Part shown: positions 26,045 to 36,055 of the stretch, in pieces
How the letters are laid out: every line of letters starts with the position of its first letter
Numbering within the stretch: the first letter of the stretch is position 1
Assembly (NCBI RefSeq): GCF_003002825.1
Contig: NZ_PVTE01000002.1
Location: 310,001 to 374,000, forward strand
Origin: Spirosoma oryzae
GTDB taxonomy: Bacteria > Bacteroidota > Bacteroidia > Cytophagales > Spirosomataceae
Direction of reading: 5' to 3'
DNA length: 64,000 nt
The notes under the pieces: model-generated
Told to the model about the DNA's origin: nothing
Databases searched by the model: none
Seen by the model: the letters and a program-made list of their open reading frames with translations, nothing else
Translations under genes and position numbers: made by a program

Positions 26045-26878
26045 ATGAACTATACCGAAGTACAACTAACGGTTTCGCCGGACTTTACCGACATCCTGAC
26101 TGCCGAACTGGCCGAGCTGAATTTTGAATCATTCGTCGAGACCGATGAGGGGTTGAACGCCTACGTGCAGGAGGCCGATTTCGACCCGGGAGCCCTGCGC
26201 GAACTGGTCGCCAAATACAGTTCGATGACCGCAATAGCCTATCAGATCAATTCGTTAGAAAAACGGAACTGGAACGCCGAATGGGAGCGTGATTACGAGC
26301 CGATTGAGGTCGCCAATACGGTGCGGGTACGGGCGTCGTTTCATGAGCCAAACCCGGCGTTTCGCTACGACCTCGTTATCAATCCGAAAATGTCGTTCGG
26401 GACGGGTCATCACGAAACAACGGCGATGATGATGGAACAGCAACTGGCGCTCGACTTCACCGGCACCACGGTACTCGACGTTGGTAGCGGCACGGGGATT
26501 CTGGCGGTCCTGGCGGCTCGCATGGGCGCAGCATCGGTACTGGCGTTCGACGTTGAAGAGTGGGCCGTAGAAAACGCGCGTGAAAATGCAGACCTGAACG
26601 ACTGTCCACAGATCACGGTGTTTCAGGGCACGATTGCTGATGTTGATCCAACGAGCCGGTATGAAGTAGTGCTGGCGAATATCAACCGAAACGTATTACT
26701 GGCTGAAATTCCGACATACACAACCTTGCTGAAGCCGGGTGGCTCCCTGCTGGTCAGCGGCTTCTACCAGCACGATGCGGTCGATATCCGGCAGTGCGCA
26801 GTCGATGCGGGTTTGACACCGGGAACCGCCCTGACCCTGCGCGACTGGTCGTCGCTCCTGTTCACCAAACCAGCCTGA
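26045..26878 (+). CDS. prmA: Ribosomal protein L11 methyltransferase
   Basis: S-adenosylmethionine-dependent enzyme that trimethylates ribosomal protein L11. 277 residues. The N-terminal L11-recognition domain (MNYTEVQLTVSPDFTDILTAEL) leads to NPKMSFGTGHHETTAMM, SAM motif I VLDVGSGTGILAVLAARMGA and the post-I acidic FDVEEWAVENARENA, then the NPPY-like element as VVLANINRNVL, all typical of PrmA. The TTACTTTG box is only 4 bases before the ATG, so the message may be leaderless. Confidence 0.95.
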   Translation: MNYTEVQLTVSPDFTDILTAELAELNFESFVETDEGLNAYVQEADFDPGALRELVAKYSSMTAIAYQINSLEKRNWNAEWERDYEPIEVANTVRVRASFHEPNPAFRYDLVINPKMSFGTGHHETTAMMMEQQLALDFTGTTVLDVGSGTGILAVLAARMGAASVLAFDVEEWAVENARENADLNDCPQITVFQGTIADVDPTSRYEVVLANINRNVLLAEIPTYTTLLKPGGSLLVSGFYQHDAVDIRQCAVDAGLTPGTALTLRDWSSLLFTKPA

Positions 26879-26953
26879 TAAGCTTTAGCCCTGAACGGTT
26901 TTCAAAAGCTTTTAGGGCTCGATACAACAAACAAATTGCTTTTGAACCTGCTC

Positions 26954-29900
26954 ATGAGACGCGTTTTATACCTGCTGCTTTGTCTGTGGTATCCCCTGTT
27001 CAGTATGGGACAGGCGGTCCGTATTTCCGACAAGCCCGATCAGTTTATGACCGACGTACAGAAACTGATGGCCACGGGTGGTCCGGCGGCTGTTCGGGCG
27101 GGTACGGATTTGCAATCACTGTTTTTGGAAAATCGACTGTCGGCCCAGCAGCAGGAGCGCGTCATGGTCCTGAGCCGGAAAATGAACCAGAAGCGACTAC
27201 CGGCAGCAACGCATTTCGCGCCGTTCTACGAAGCGCTGTATCACGCGATCGCGACGCAGTCGGCGGGTACAACCGGGGTAGATGGGTTGCTGACGGTGGC
27301 CGAGAAACTGTTTGAAACGACGGACACAAAAACCTTCGGGCAGAGTCTGCAAACGGCGCGTCAGTTTCTGGAACGGCGGGAGCTGTATACCGGTCGGTAC
27401 AACAAGCTGTACGCGCAGGGTGGCTCGTTTCAGTTCCGCTTTGTCGACGCAGTACCCACCTCACCAGCCTCAATGACGGGCACCATTACCCCCGCCGATT
27501 CAGCGGCCATTGCTAAAGCCGCAGCCGAACGTTCGCGCTTCGACGGCTGGGACACCCCGGCTGCCGGTGACTCGACGATGCCTAAACAACTCGGCATTCA
27601 ATACACACCACAACGCCGACCCATCCCCACCGTGTCGGGGGCGGTGCTGACGCTAACGGGCGTGACGCTGGCCATCGTGGCCAACGGTGATTCGGCACTG
27701 GTCAGCAACACATCGGGCGATCTGATGCTGACCAACGGCCAACTGGTGGGCAAAGGCGGAACCGTCAGCTGGGCCACCGCTGACCGGCCTGACATCTCGG
27801 TGACACTGACGGAGTACGCCATGAACGTAGCCAATCCGCGCCTGCAAGCCGACGACGTGACGCTGACTTACGAAGGGTCGAAGCCGGTGAAGGGTGTATT
27901 CGAATACGTTAGCCGGAAGAAGAGTGGACCGGCCCAGTACCCGCGTTTCATGTCGTGGCAAAGCGATGCCCGCATTCCCAACCTCGGCACCGACGTCGAC
28001 TACCGGGGTGGGCTGGCCCTGGCCGGTGCGCAGTTGGTCGGCTCGTCGGCGAGTGGACAGCCCGCCTTGTTGATTATCAAATCGGGGGGCAAGCCACTGA
28101 TGAAAGTTAGCAGCCGCCGGTTCGACTTCCGCGACTCGACCATCTCCGCGCAGTCAGCGGCTTTTGTCGGCTACGTCGACACCGATTCGATCACGCACCC
28201 CGCTACCCAGTTCAAGTTCGACAAGGCGCAACGGGTAGCCTGGTTCAACCGCGAAGACCGTACGGGTAACGGCCGGATTCCGTTCGCTGATTCGTACCAC
28301 AAATTTTACATTCAGCCCGAAGTAATGCGCTGGGACATTCCGCGCAAAAAAATCGACTTCTACCAGGTCGGGGCCAAGCAGGAAGTACCGGTTTATCTCG
28401 AATCATTCGATTACTTTCTACCCCAGCGGTACGCCGACCTGACCGTTGACTACGGCTTTCACCCGCTGCAAATTGCCGCGAACTATGTTGCCACCAAGAA
28501 AACGCAACAGTTCACGCCCGAAGACCTGATCGCGTCGGTGAAGGTGAATCCGACAGCCTTACGCGGCTCGCTGAACCGCATGGTACAGGAAGGCTACCTC
28601 GACCGCGACGCCAATACGGGTATGCTGCGGCTCAGCCGGAAGGGCGTGCTGTATGTGCTGGCCTACGCACACAAGAAAGATTACGACAACTTCCAGGTCC
28701 GCTCCTATTTCCCATCGAACGACAGCCTGAAAAACGCGACGATCAACCTCGACGACAAGATCCTGACTGTACGGGGCGTCACCCGATTTACCCTGTCCGA
28801 CTCGCTGAAAGTCTTCGGCACCCCATCGGACAAAACGTTGCGCATCGGTAAAAACCGAGCATTCACGCTGAATGGGCAGATCAAAGCGGGAACGCTCCGC
28901 TACGCCGGGCGCGACATCAGGTTCGACTACGACAAGTTTTCGATGAATCTGAATAAAGTCGACTCGATCACTTTTTCGTCGCAGAAGCTGGCAGCGCAGG
29001 GCAAGACGGGCGAAGTCGGGGGCGATATCAAATACGAGAACGCGGGTACGGTTTATCTGGCGGCCGCCGATAACAAATCGGGGCAAATCAAGGGTAAAAA
29101 AACGTCGCAGCGGCTGGTTATGCCGGAGGGGATGACCGTGTATTTCAATCAGCCGGTACGGGGTAATCTGACCTACAACCAGAAGGTGTATTTCAAGGTA
29201 CCACCAATCGATAAGGACAGCATGGGTAGCGACGATATCTCGTTTATGGGTACGTTCTACTCCGACGGTATTTTCCCGCCGTTCAAAGCCGAGTTGAAGA
29301 CCATGCCCGACAATACGCTGGGGTTCGTGCACAAGGCCCCCGCCACCGGCTACCCGATCTACGGCAGCAAAACAGCGAACGTGAAGTTTACTAGCGAGAT
29401 CACTATGGATAAAAACGGGCTGCGGGCAGAAGGCGTCCTGAATCACCTGACCGCCAGCCTGAACACGCAGGGTATACTGTTCGCAACCGACTCGCTGGTT
29501 ACGTCGGGCGAAAAAGGAACGGTTAAAGAAGGGCTGATCGGACAGACGTACTTCCCGCAGGTACAGCTCAACGACTACTCGATGAAGTGGTGGCCCAAAG
29601 CCGACAGCATGGTAATTACCACCCGGAAAAACAACTTCGTGCTGTACAACGCCACAACCAATCTGGAAGGCGGACTGGTCTTGCGGTCGAAAGGCTTATT
29701 TGGGCAGGGCACCCTCCGCCGGAAGGATTCGGAAGCCACCTCGAAAAGCATCAAATTCAACAAAGATGGCTTCCTGGCCGATAACGCCCAGTTCAAAGTT
29801 CTGTCGGATAAGGAAGGCAGCAAACCTATCCTGCTGGGCAGCGATGTCGATGTTGATTTCAATCAGGTAAAGGGCGTCGTTGGACTAGCTATCAATAACC

Positions 29901-31789
29901 GGCAGACTATAACCGACACGCTGAGCTCAAGCCTGGACTTTCCCTTCGCGGCTTACAAGACGAACATCAATAAGGCTCAGTGGAATATCAATGCCAAGAC
30001 GATCGCCATGAAGGGCGACGTAAAAACGTCGACGTTTACGGCCACGGCGGAGGAGCAGGAAAGTCTGACGTTCAACGGCTCAGCTGCCCTATACGACGTT
30101 GATAAGATGATGCTGAACATCAGTGGCGTTCCGTATGTCACGTCGGCCGATGCGCGCATCCAACCCGACAAGGGTCTGGTGACGATCAAACGGAACGGCG
30201 AAATGACACCCTTCAAAAACGCCCGGCTCGAACTCGACACAACGAGCCGGTTTCACCACCTGAAAAACGGCAATATTCAGGTCCTGTCGCGGACCCGTTT
30301 CTCCGGCGATGCCACGTATCTGTACCCACTGGCCAAGGGTGATACGGCGAGTGTGAAGATGGGTAATTTCGACTTGCAGGAAACCGCAGCCCCCACCCTG
30401 ACCGCCGATGCGCGCAAAGGTAGCCGGAGTAGCCGCCGGTCGGGAGCAGGGGCAGCCGTGAAAACGTACACCACTGTGGCCAAAGCCGAAGTCGACGAAG
30501 ACGATAACCTACAGCTAGCGCCACAGATGCTCTACAAAGGTGCCATCCTGATGCAGGCGTCGGCTCCCGACCTCGCCCTGGACGGGTTTATCAAACCGGC
30601 GCTGAAAAAACGGGCGGATCTGATCAGCGGCTGGATTCCGTTCAAGGAAAAAGTAGCCGAACGACTGGAGATCAAGGTCGACAAGAATCTGAAGAACGAA
30701 GGCGGTCAGGAACTGGTAGCCGGTTTCCATTTCCGGGGCGGTGGTGCCGGTCTGTACCCGACGTTCCTGTCGCCAAAGGAGGACGGCCGCGATGAAGACC
30801 TGTTTACGGCAACCGGCATCATGCGGTACGACGAAAAGGACAAGCTCTACCGCATCACGTCGGGGGCTGCGGCTACCGAAGCCGTTGCCGCCGATAGCGC
30901 ATCAGACGATGTCGAAAACGCGTTTACCTTCAACGATAAGCGCGGTCTGATCACGTTCAAGGGTGCCATGAATCTGCTCAACTCGACTCCGACAAAGTAC
31001 CTGCTCGCATCCGGGTCAGCCCGCATCAACATCGACAGTAGTCAGTATCGGTTCAATACGTTACTGGCCTTTACCTTCCCCGTGCCGGAGGGTATCAGCA
31101 CGGCGATTGCAACAAAGCTGGTCAGCACGAATCAGGAGGAGCAAAATACAGAAGCCGCCGACGATGACCTGAACCGGCTGTCGGACAAGCTATTGCCGCT
31201 GATTGGTGCTAAAGAGGTCGAAGCCTACCGAACCAAGGCGCAGAATCAGCACGTACCGCTCAATCAGGCATCGCCCAAACTAGTAGCCGCCCTGGTACTG
31301 GCGAACGCTAACCTACGCTGGAACGACAAATTCAATGCGTTTTACAGCACGGGACAGCTCGGCGTATCGAACATGCTGGCGACGGACATTAACGCGCAGA
31401 TGGACGGTTTTGTCGAAATCCGCAAGTCGGCCAATGGTGATGAAGCAAGTATCTATCTGGAAGCGTCGCCGGACGTGTGGGTGTTCTACGATTTCAAACC
31501 CGGCAATGGTCCCGGTTCGATGAGTCAGCTGGCCATTATTTCGTCGGATCAGGAAATCAACGACAAACTATTGGCCGGTTCGAAAAATAGCGCCAAAGCG
31601 GCTATCGAAGTCGTTCCGGCTACGGTTGATGAGAAAACGCTCTTCGTTGACCGGTATCTCGATCAGTACAAGACGAAGGCTAAACCCGCCCCAAAGCCGA
31701 AAGCCAAGCCGGGCGAGAAGGTGACGAAAGAGATCGCCAAGGAAAAAGAAAAGAAGAAAGACAAAGAAGCCGAAAAGGAAGGCTTCTAG
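26954..31789 (+). CDS. Very large secreted protein of unknown function (1611 residues)
   Basis: The ATG at 26954 gives a signal peptide (MRRVLYLLLCLWYPLFSMGQ); the TTG at 26936 adds six residues. After a helical N-terminal part (about 20-200) the protein is dominated by short repeating beta strands with the rhythm of a beta-solenoid or OstA/LptD-like scaffold, for example DSTISAQSAAFVGYVDTDS and GQIKAGTLRYAGRDIRFDYD. Around residues 519-565 a stretch (LRGSLNRMVQEGYLDR...LRLSRKGVLYVLAY) resembles a winged helix, which is odd in an exported protein. The last 40 residues are almost all Lys, Ala, Pro and Glu. No catalytic motif seen and I cannot name a family. It follows prmA by 75 bases. Confidence 0.85.
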   Translation: MRRVLYLLLCLWYPLFSMGQAVRISDKPDQFMTDVQKLMATGGPAAVRAGTDLQSLFLENRLSAQQQERVMVLSRKMNQKRLPAATHFAPFYEALYHAIATQSAGTTGVDGLLTVAEKLFETTDTKTFGQSLQTARQFLERRELYTGRYNKLYAQGGSFQFRFVDAVPTSPASMTGTITPADSAAIAKAAAERSRFDGWDTPAAGDSTMPKQLGIQYTPQRRPIPTVSGAVLTLTGVTLAIVANGDSALVSNTSGDLMLTNGQLVGKGGTVSWATADRPDISVTLTEYAMNVANPRLQADDVTLTYEGSKPVKGVFEYVSRKKSGPAQYPRFMSWQSDARIPNLGTDVDYRGGLALAGAQLVGSSASGQPALLIIKSGGKPLMKVSSRRFDFRDSTISAQSAAFVGYVDTDSITHPATQFKFDKAQRVAWFNREDRTGNGRIPFADSYHKFYIQPEVMRWDIPRKKIDFYQVGAKQEVPVYLESFDYFLPQRYADLTVDYGFHPLQIAANYVATKKTQQFTPEDLIASVKVNPTALRGSLNRMVQEGYLDRDANTGMLRLSRKGVLYVLAYAHKKDYDNFQVRSYFPSNDSLKNATINLDDKILTVRGVTRFTLSDSLKVFGTPSDKTLRIGKNRAFTLNGQIKAGTLRYAGRDIRFDYDKFSMNLNKVDSITFSSQKLAAQGKTGEVGGDIKYENAGTVYLAAADNKSGQIKGKKTSQRLVMPEGMTVYFNQPVRGNLTYNQKVYFKVPPIDKDSMGSDDISFMGTFYSDGIFPPFKAELKTMPDNTLGFVHKAPATGYPIYGSKTANVKFTSEITMDKNGLRAEGVLNHLTASLNTQGILFATDSLVTSGEKGTVKEGLIGQTYFPQVQLNDYSMKWWPKADSMVITTRKNNFVLYNATTNLEGGLVLRSKGLFGQGTLRRKDSEATSKSIKFNKDGFLADNAQFKVLSDKEGSKPILLGSDVDVDFNQVKGVVGLAINNRQTITDTLSSSLDFPFAAYKTNINKAQWNINAKTIAMKGDVKTSTFTATAEEQESLTFNGSAALYDVDKMMLNISGVPYVTSADARIQPDKGLVTIKRNGEMTPFKNARLELDTTSRFHHLKNGNIQVLSRTRFSGDATYLYPLAKGDTASVKMGNFDLQETAAPTLTADARKGSRSSRRSGAGAAVKTYTTVAKAEVDEDDNLQLAPQMLYKGAILMQASAPDLALDGFIKPALKKRADLISGWIPFKEKVAERLEIKVDKNLKNEGGQELVAGFHFRGGGAGLYPTFLSPKEDGRDEDLFTATGIMRYDEKDKLYRITSGAAATEAVAADSASDDVENAFTFNDKRGLITFKGAMNLLNSTPTKYLLASGSARINIDSSQYRFNTLLAFTFPVPEGISTAIATKLVSTNQEEQNTEAADDDLNRLSDKLLPLIGAKEVEAYRTKAQNQHVPLNQASPKLVAALVLANANLRWNDKFNAFYSTGQLGVSNMLATDINAQMDGFVEIRKSANGDEASIYLEASPDVWVFYDFKPGNGPGSMSQLAIISSDQEINDKLLAGSKNSAKAAIEVVPATVDEKTLFVDRYLDQYKTKAKPAPKPKAKPGEKVTKEIAKEKEKKKDKEAEKEGF

Positions 31790-31805
31790 TCTTGAACTGT
31801 GATTG

Positions 31806-31999
31806 TCTTGAACTGTGATTTATTTGATTACGCTGATGGGCTATGATTCTTGATGAATCAGCAAAATCCTGTCAATCAAACGAATCACACGGGGCCGTCC
31901 GGCGGTTCAAGTTTGTCTGAACTGTGATTCGTTTGATTACGCTGATGGGCTACGATTCTTGATGAATCAGCGAAATCCTGTCAATCAGACGAATCACAG
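31806..31999. repeat. Tandem pair of palindromic units, family 4
   Basis: Two direct copies of an approximately 85-base unit (31806-31890 and 31915-31999), about 95% identical by eye. Each unit begins AACTGTGATT and ends with its reverse complement region AATCACA; in the second copy 19-base arms differ at one position. The spacer contains GGGGCCGTCCGGCGG, shared with family 6. It lies between convergent genes. Confidence 0.85.
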
Positions 32000-32006
32000 T
32001 TCACGA

Positions 32007-32921
32007 CTACAGCCCGAACGCCGATAGCTTTACAAACTCATCGACGCGGGTTTTGATCTCCTCGTCGGTCAGGTTCAGAATGCGCTCGGCACCAAACTTC
32101 TCGACGCAGAAAGACGCCATTGCCGATCCGTAGATGATGGCCCGCTTCATATTGTCGAACGAGATGTCGTCGGTTTTGGCGAGGTGTCCGATGAAGCCAC
32201 CGGCGAAAGTGTCACCAGCACCCGTAGGGTCGAATACTTCGGCCAGGGGAAGTGCCGGAGCGAAGAAGATCTGATCGTTCTGGAACAGCAGCGCGCCGTG
32301 CTCACCTTTCTTGATAATGACCGTCTGCGGACCCATCTCCTTGATCTTGGCAGCGGCTTTTACCAGCGATGGCTGACGAGTCAGCTGACGGGCTTCTTCA
32401 TCGTTCACAACCAGCACGTCGACCAGTTTGAGCAGATTCATCAGATCGTCGTTGGCGATGTCGATCCACAGGTTCATCGTATCCAGCACGATAAGCTTGG
32501 GGCGGTTGTTGAGCCGCTCAATGACTTTCTGCTGAATGGCCGGTGCCGTATTGCCGAGCATCAGGTACTGACAATCCTGGTAAGCATCGGGAATGATCGG
32601 ATCGAAGTGCTCCATCACGTTGAGCTGTACCTCGACCGTATCGCGGGTGTTCATATCGTCATGATACTTCCCCGACCAGAAGAAGGTCTTTTCGCCCTGC
32701 CGAATTTCCAGCCCTTCCGTATTGATACCGTGTTGATTCAGGTCATCGATCATGCTCTGCGGAAAATCGTCACCCACGACGGCCACCAGATTGTTGTCCT
32801 TCGTGAAGTACGAAGCCGACAAGGTGATGTAGGTAGCGGCTCCGCCGATGATTTTATCGGTTTTGCCGAATGGTGTTTCCAGTGCGTCGAATGCAACCGA
32901 CCCAACAGTAAGTAGACTCAT
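32007..32921 (-). CDS. PfkB family carbohydrate kinase
   Basis: Phosphorylates a sugar or nucleoside using ATP. 304 residues. The first PfkB region (GGAATYITLSASYF near 26-40) and the second signature DPTGAGDTFAGGFIGHLA (near 232-249, with the catalytic Asp) are present. The N-terminus MSLLTVGSVAFDALETPFGKTDKIIGG places it with the adenosine/ribokinase-like group widespread in Bacteroidetes. The sugar cannot be specified. It is monocistronic; a family-2 palindrome lies upstream. Confidence 0.88.
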   Translation of the reverse strand: MSLLTVGSVAFDALETPFGKTDKIIGGAATYITLSASYFTKDNNLVAVVGDDFPQSMIDDLNQHGINTEGLEIRQGEKTFFWSGKYHDDMNTRDTVEVQLNVMEHFDPIIPDAYQDCQYLMLGNTAPAIQQKVIERLNNRPKLIVLDTMNLWIDIANDDLMNLLKLVDVLVVNDEEARQLTRQPSLVKAAAKIKEMGPQTVIIKKGEHGALLFQNDQIFFAPALPLAEVFDPTGAGDTFAGGFIGHLAKTDDISFDNMKRAIIYGSAMASFCVEKFGAERILNLTDEEIKTRVDEFVKLSAFGL

Positions 32922-32931
32922 AATTGGTTTA

Positions 32932-33024
32932 CAGTTTTTGGTTTACAGTTTTCAGTGACTGAGTATGCAGGTACTTAACCGGCGCACGGATTACCGAAAC
33001 CTGTAAACCGTATACCGTATACCG
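32932..33024. repeat. Intergenic palindromic repeat, family 2, copy 3
   Basis: GGTTTACAGTTTTTGGTTTACAGTTTTCAG on the left is loosely complementary to CGAAACCTGTAAACCGTATACCGTATACC on the right. The words GTTTACAGTTTTCAGT and GTAAACCGTATACC match copy 1. Confidence 0.7.
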
Positions 33025-33025
33025 A

Positions 33026-34225
33026 TCACTGTTTTTTTCGCCCGATTACGGGACAGCGTTTGAATGGTTTGGTTCGATCGAACAGATACCGGTACGTAAC
33101 GTGGGTTTTGACGATTGTTGACCCCAGCTGACTGACGAAGCGTACCATGATCGGGTTGAAATCGCCCACCCAGTTCATCTCCAGCTCCGTGTATTGAAAA
33201 TTCGGATTATGATCGGCTTCGTGCGGCATCCGCAGCGCAATGGCGGCTTCCAAGCCTTTTCCCTGGTGCGCCGGCGCTACGCCGAACACGACGCCAAATG
33301 CCTTACGGTTTGTCTTACGGATGGTATGCCATAGGAATTTCAGCTTACCGATCAGGTCGAGTTTGCCGTTGACGTGCTTGAAAATCTGATTCAGTTCAGG
33401 CAGACAGACGAAAAAAGCGACTGGCTCTCCCTGGTAATACGCGAAGTAGATAATCTTCTCATCGATAACCGGTTTCAGCTTCTGCATCAGCAACTGCGCC
33501 TGCTCGGCGGTCATCTCATGTACGCCCGCGTGTGCCCCCCAGGCAGCGTTGTAGATGTGCCGGAACTGCTCGGCAGCGGCTGGTAAATCCCGCTTATCGA
33601 GCGTGCGAAAATCGTAATCAGGATTATCGTAGATGCGTTTGGCCCGGTCTTTCACCGCCTGCGACATTTCTGTCAGCCGCGCCCAGGTTGTCGGGATACC
33701 GAAGGTAAACTGCTTGAAGTAGTCCTGAAAGCCGTAGTTTTCGAAAAACGAGATGTAATACGGCTTGGTGTAGGGCATGCAATAGTTGGGTTCGCGCTCG
33801 AAGCCATCGACCAGCAAACCCCACCACCGGTCACGATCGCCGAAGTTGATCGGTCCGTCCATGGCCTCCATGCCCTTCGTCTGCAACCACGCTTTGGCGG
33901 CATCGAATAAGGTAAAGGCGGCTTTCTCGTCGGCAACGCATTCGAAAAACCCGACGCCCCCCGTCGGCTGATCGTTGTCCAGATTGGCGATGTCGTAATC
34001 GACGAAAGCCGCGATCCGACCAATGGTATCACCTTTATCGCTCAGGAGCAGATAGCGAATGCAGTCGCCGTGGTCGAATCGCTTGTTTCGGCTGGGGTCG
34101 AACACCTCTTCGACATCGGTATCGAGGGGGCGAATCCAGCAGGCGTCGGCGCGGTAAAGCCGAACAGGGAACTGGATAAATTCGTTCTGATACCGGGCAT
34201 TGGTGCCCACCTCAACAACCTGCAT
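33026..34225 (-). CDS. GNAT-fold acyltransferase-like protein
   Basis: 399 residues from ATG 34225 (MQVVEVGTNARYQNEFIQFPVRLY); the longer frame starts at TTG. The C-terminal half reads FGVVFGVAPAHQGKGLEAAIALRMPHEADH, which has the acyl-CoA-binding RxxGxG/A-like turn (HQGKGLE) of GNAT enzymes. The N-terminal half (GRIAAFVDYDIAN...GGVGFFECVADEKAAFTLFDAAKAWLQ) looks like a second, degenerate GNAT unit. Bacteroidetes hypothetical proteins of this type are common. The acceptor is unknown. Confidence 0.7.
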   Translation of the reverse strand: MQVVEVGTNARYQNEFIQFPVRLYRADACWIRPLDTDVEEVFDPSRNKRFDHGDCIRYLLLSDKGDTIGRIAAFVDYDIANLDNDQPTGGVGFFECVADEKAAFTLFDAAKAWLQTKGMEAMDGPINFGDRDRWWGLLVDGFEREPNYCMPYTKPYYISFFENYGFQDYFKQFTFGIPTTWARLTEMSQAVKDRAKRIYDNPDYDFRTLDKRDLPAAAEQFRHIYNAAWGAHAGVHEMTAEQAQLLMQKLKPVIDEKIIYFAYYQGEPVAFFVCLPELNQIFKHVNGKLDLIGKLKFLWHTIRKTNRKAFGVVFGVAPAHQGKGLEAAIALRMPHEADHNPNFQYTELEMNWVGDFNPIMVRFVSQLGSTIVKTHVTYRYLFDRTKPFKRCPVIGRKKQ

Positions 34226-34388
34226 AACGGACTGCCCAGCGGGCTCTTCTAAAAACAAAACGCGAATATAGCCAAAACCACCGGGTAGGCTGACCTGCCT
34301 GCCGTTTTCCAGCCGACAATGCGTAGTTTTGCTACGTTTCGCCAGTCAAAAATTGGCTGAAAATCAGTTTTGACTGAGCCACGAATAT

Positions 34389-34450
34389 CCCCAACCCCCT
34401 GAATGGGGCTCATACAACGAGCAGGAAAAGTCTCCTTCAGGAGGTTGGGG
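34389..34450. repeat. Palindrome, family 7, overlapping the cysS promoter
   Basis: CCCCAACCCCCTGAA (34389-34403) and TTCAGGAGGTTGGGG (34436-34450) are reverse complements with one mismatch. The right arm contains the TTG that serves as the -33 element of cysS. Confidence 0.75.
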
Positions 34451-34476
34451 GTCTGACCGTCAGTTTTTTAGTTTTG
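34445..34476 (+). promoter_or_regulatory. cysS promoter, TTG-N21-TAGTTTTG
   Basis: TTG at 34445-34447 and TAGTTTTG at 34469-34476 give a full Bacteroidetes promoter. The ATG begins only 4 bases after the -7 box, so transcription should start at or next to the start codon and the mRNA is predicted to be leaderless. Confidence 0.6.
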
Positions 34477-34480
34477 CCGT

Positions 34481-35983
34481 ATGACCGAACCAGCCGCGCA
34501 ACCGCTTCACTTATACAACACGCTTTCCCGCCGGAAAGAACGCTTTGAACCGATTAACGCCCCCTACGTGGGCATGTACGTCTGCGGACCAACGGTATAC
34601 AACTACGTACACCTCGGTAACGTCCGCACGTTTCTGACCTTCGACACGCTCTTCCGTTACCTGACTTTTATCGGATACAAAGTGCGCTATGTCCGCAACC
34701 TGACCGACGTGGGTCACCTGGTTGGCGACGGCGATGAGGGCGAAGACAAGATCGGGCGGATGGCCAAGCTTGAGAAAGTGGAGCCGATGGAAATCGTGCA
34801 GCGATTTACCAACGATTTCCACACGGTCACGGCGCAGTTCAACATGCGACCGCCTAGTATCGAACCTACCGCGACGGGCCACATGCTGGAGCAGATCGAA
34901 GCCGTCCAGGAACTGCTCGCTAAAGGACTGGCCTACGAATCGAACGGGTCGGTCTACTTCGATATCGACGAATACAACAAACGCGGGGGCGAGTACGGTA
35001 AACTGTCGGGTCGGATTCTGGACGACTTGCTCAACGAAACCCGCGCCCTCGACGGGCAGTCGGAGAAACGCAGTCCACTTGATTTTGCCGTCTGGAAACG
35101 GGCCGCACCCGAACACATCATGCGCTGGAATTCGCCCTGGGGTGAAGGTTTTCCCGGCTGGCACCTCGAATGCTCCTGCATGAGCACAAAGTACCTCGGT
35201 AAGCAGTTCGATATTCACGGGGGCGGCATGGACCTGAAGTTCCCGCACCACGAATGCGAAATCGCGCAGGACCGGGGCCTTAACGACCGTGAGCCGGTTC
35301 GCTATTGGATGCATTCGAACATGCTGACGGTCAACGGTCAGAAAATGTCGAAGTCGCTGGGCAACTCGTTTCTGCCTGCCGAGTTGTTTGCCGGTAGTCA
35401 CGCGTTGCTCGATCAGCCGTACAGTCCGATGACGGTCCGGTTCTTCATGCTACAGTCGCACTACCGCAGTACACTCGACTTCTCGAACGATGCGTTGAAA
35501 GCCGCGCAGAAAGGCTACCGCCGACTCGCCAACGGACTACGCATCGCCAAACTGCTGACGTATCAGGCCGACGACAGCGTGACTCCCGATCTGGCGAAAC
35601 AGGAAGACATTCAGAAAGCGGTCAAGCAATTCTACGACGCGCTCAACGACGATCTGAACACGGCCGTTGGCATTGCGCAGCTGTTTACCCTGCTCAAGTA
35701 CATCAACATGCTGTACATGGGTCAGCTACAGGTAGCAACGCTGGGTGAGGAAACGTTTACCCTGCTGCGCGACTCTTACCTGTCGTTCATTCACGACGTA
35801 CTGGGGCTGTATGAAGAGACAACCACCAACCAACCGGTGCTGAACGGCCTGCTGACACTGTACAAGGAATACAAAGAGCAGAAGCAATACGACAAGGTCG
35901 ATCAGATCCGTTCGTACTTCAAAGCGCAGGGTCTGGCCATCAAAGACATGAAGCATCAGATCGACTGGGCGTACGAAGAATAA
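34481..35983 (+). CDS. cysS: Cysteinyl-tRNA synthetase
   Basis: Class I synthetase charging tRNA-Cys. 500 residues. The zinc Cys and HIGH motif are in [17 protein letters not shown] (the family's HxGN form), [10 protein letters not shown] and [10 protein letters not shown] provide the other zinc ligands, and [10 protein letters not shown] is the KMSKS loop. The C-terminal DALR-type helical domain follows. Length and motif order are normal. Confidence 0.97.
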   Translation: MTEPAAQPLHLYNTLSRRKERFEPINAPYVGMYVCGPTVYNYVHLGNVRTFLTFDTLFRYLTFIGYKVRYVRNLTDVGHLVGDGDEGEDKIGRMAKLEKVEPMEIVQRFTNDFHTVTAQFNMRPPSIEPTATGHMLEQIEAVQELLAKGLAYESNGSVYFDIDEYNKRGGEYGKLSGRILDDLLNETRALDGQSEKRSPLDFAVWKRAAPEHIMRWNSPWGEGFPGWHLECSCMSTKYLGKQFDIHGGGMDLKFPHHECEIAQDRGLNDREPVRYWMHSNMLTVNGQKMSKSLGNSFLPAELFAGSHALLDQPYSPMTVRFFMLQSHYRSTLDFSNDALKAAQKGYRRLANGLRIAKLLTYQADDSVTPDLAKQEDIQKAVKQFYDALNDDLNTAVGIAQLFTLLKYINMLYMGQLQVATLGEETFTLLRDSYLSFIHDVLGLYEETTTNQPVLNGLLTLYKEYKEQKQYDKVDQIRSYFKAQGLAIKDMKHQIDWAYEE

Positions 35984-36055
35984 ACGCAGACCCATCGAAC
36001 TGTCGACGCATCGAACTGTCGACCTATACCTACACGAATTCTCGAACTTAGTATC

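Noticed and set aside
35993-36023. Two copies of CATCGAACTGTCGAC, possible CRISPR-like or iteron repeat
   Set aside because: Only two copies with a one-base spacer; too little for an array or origin.
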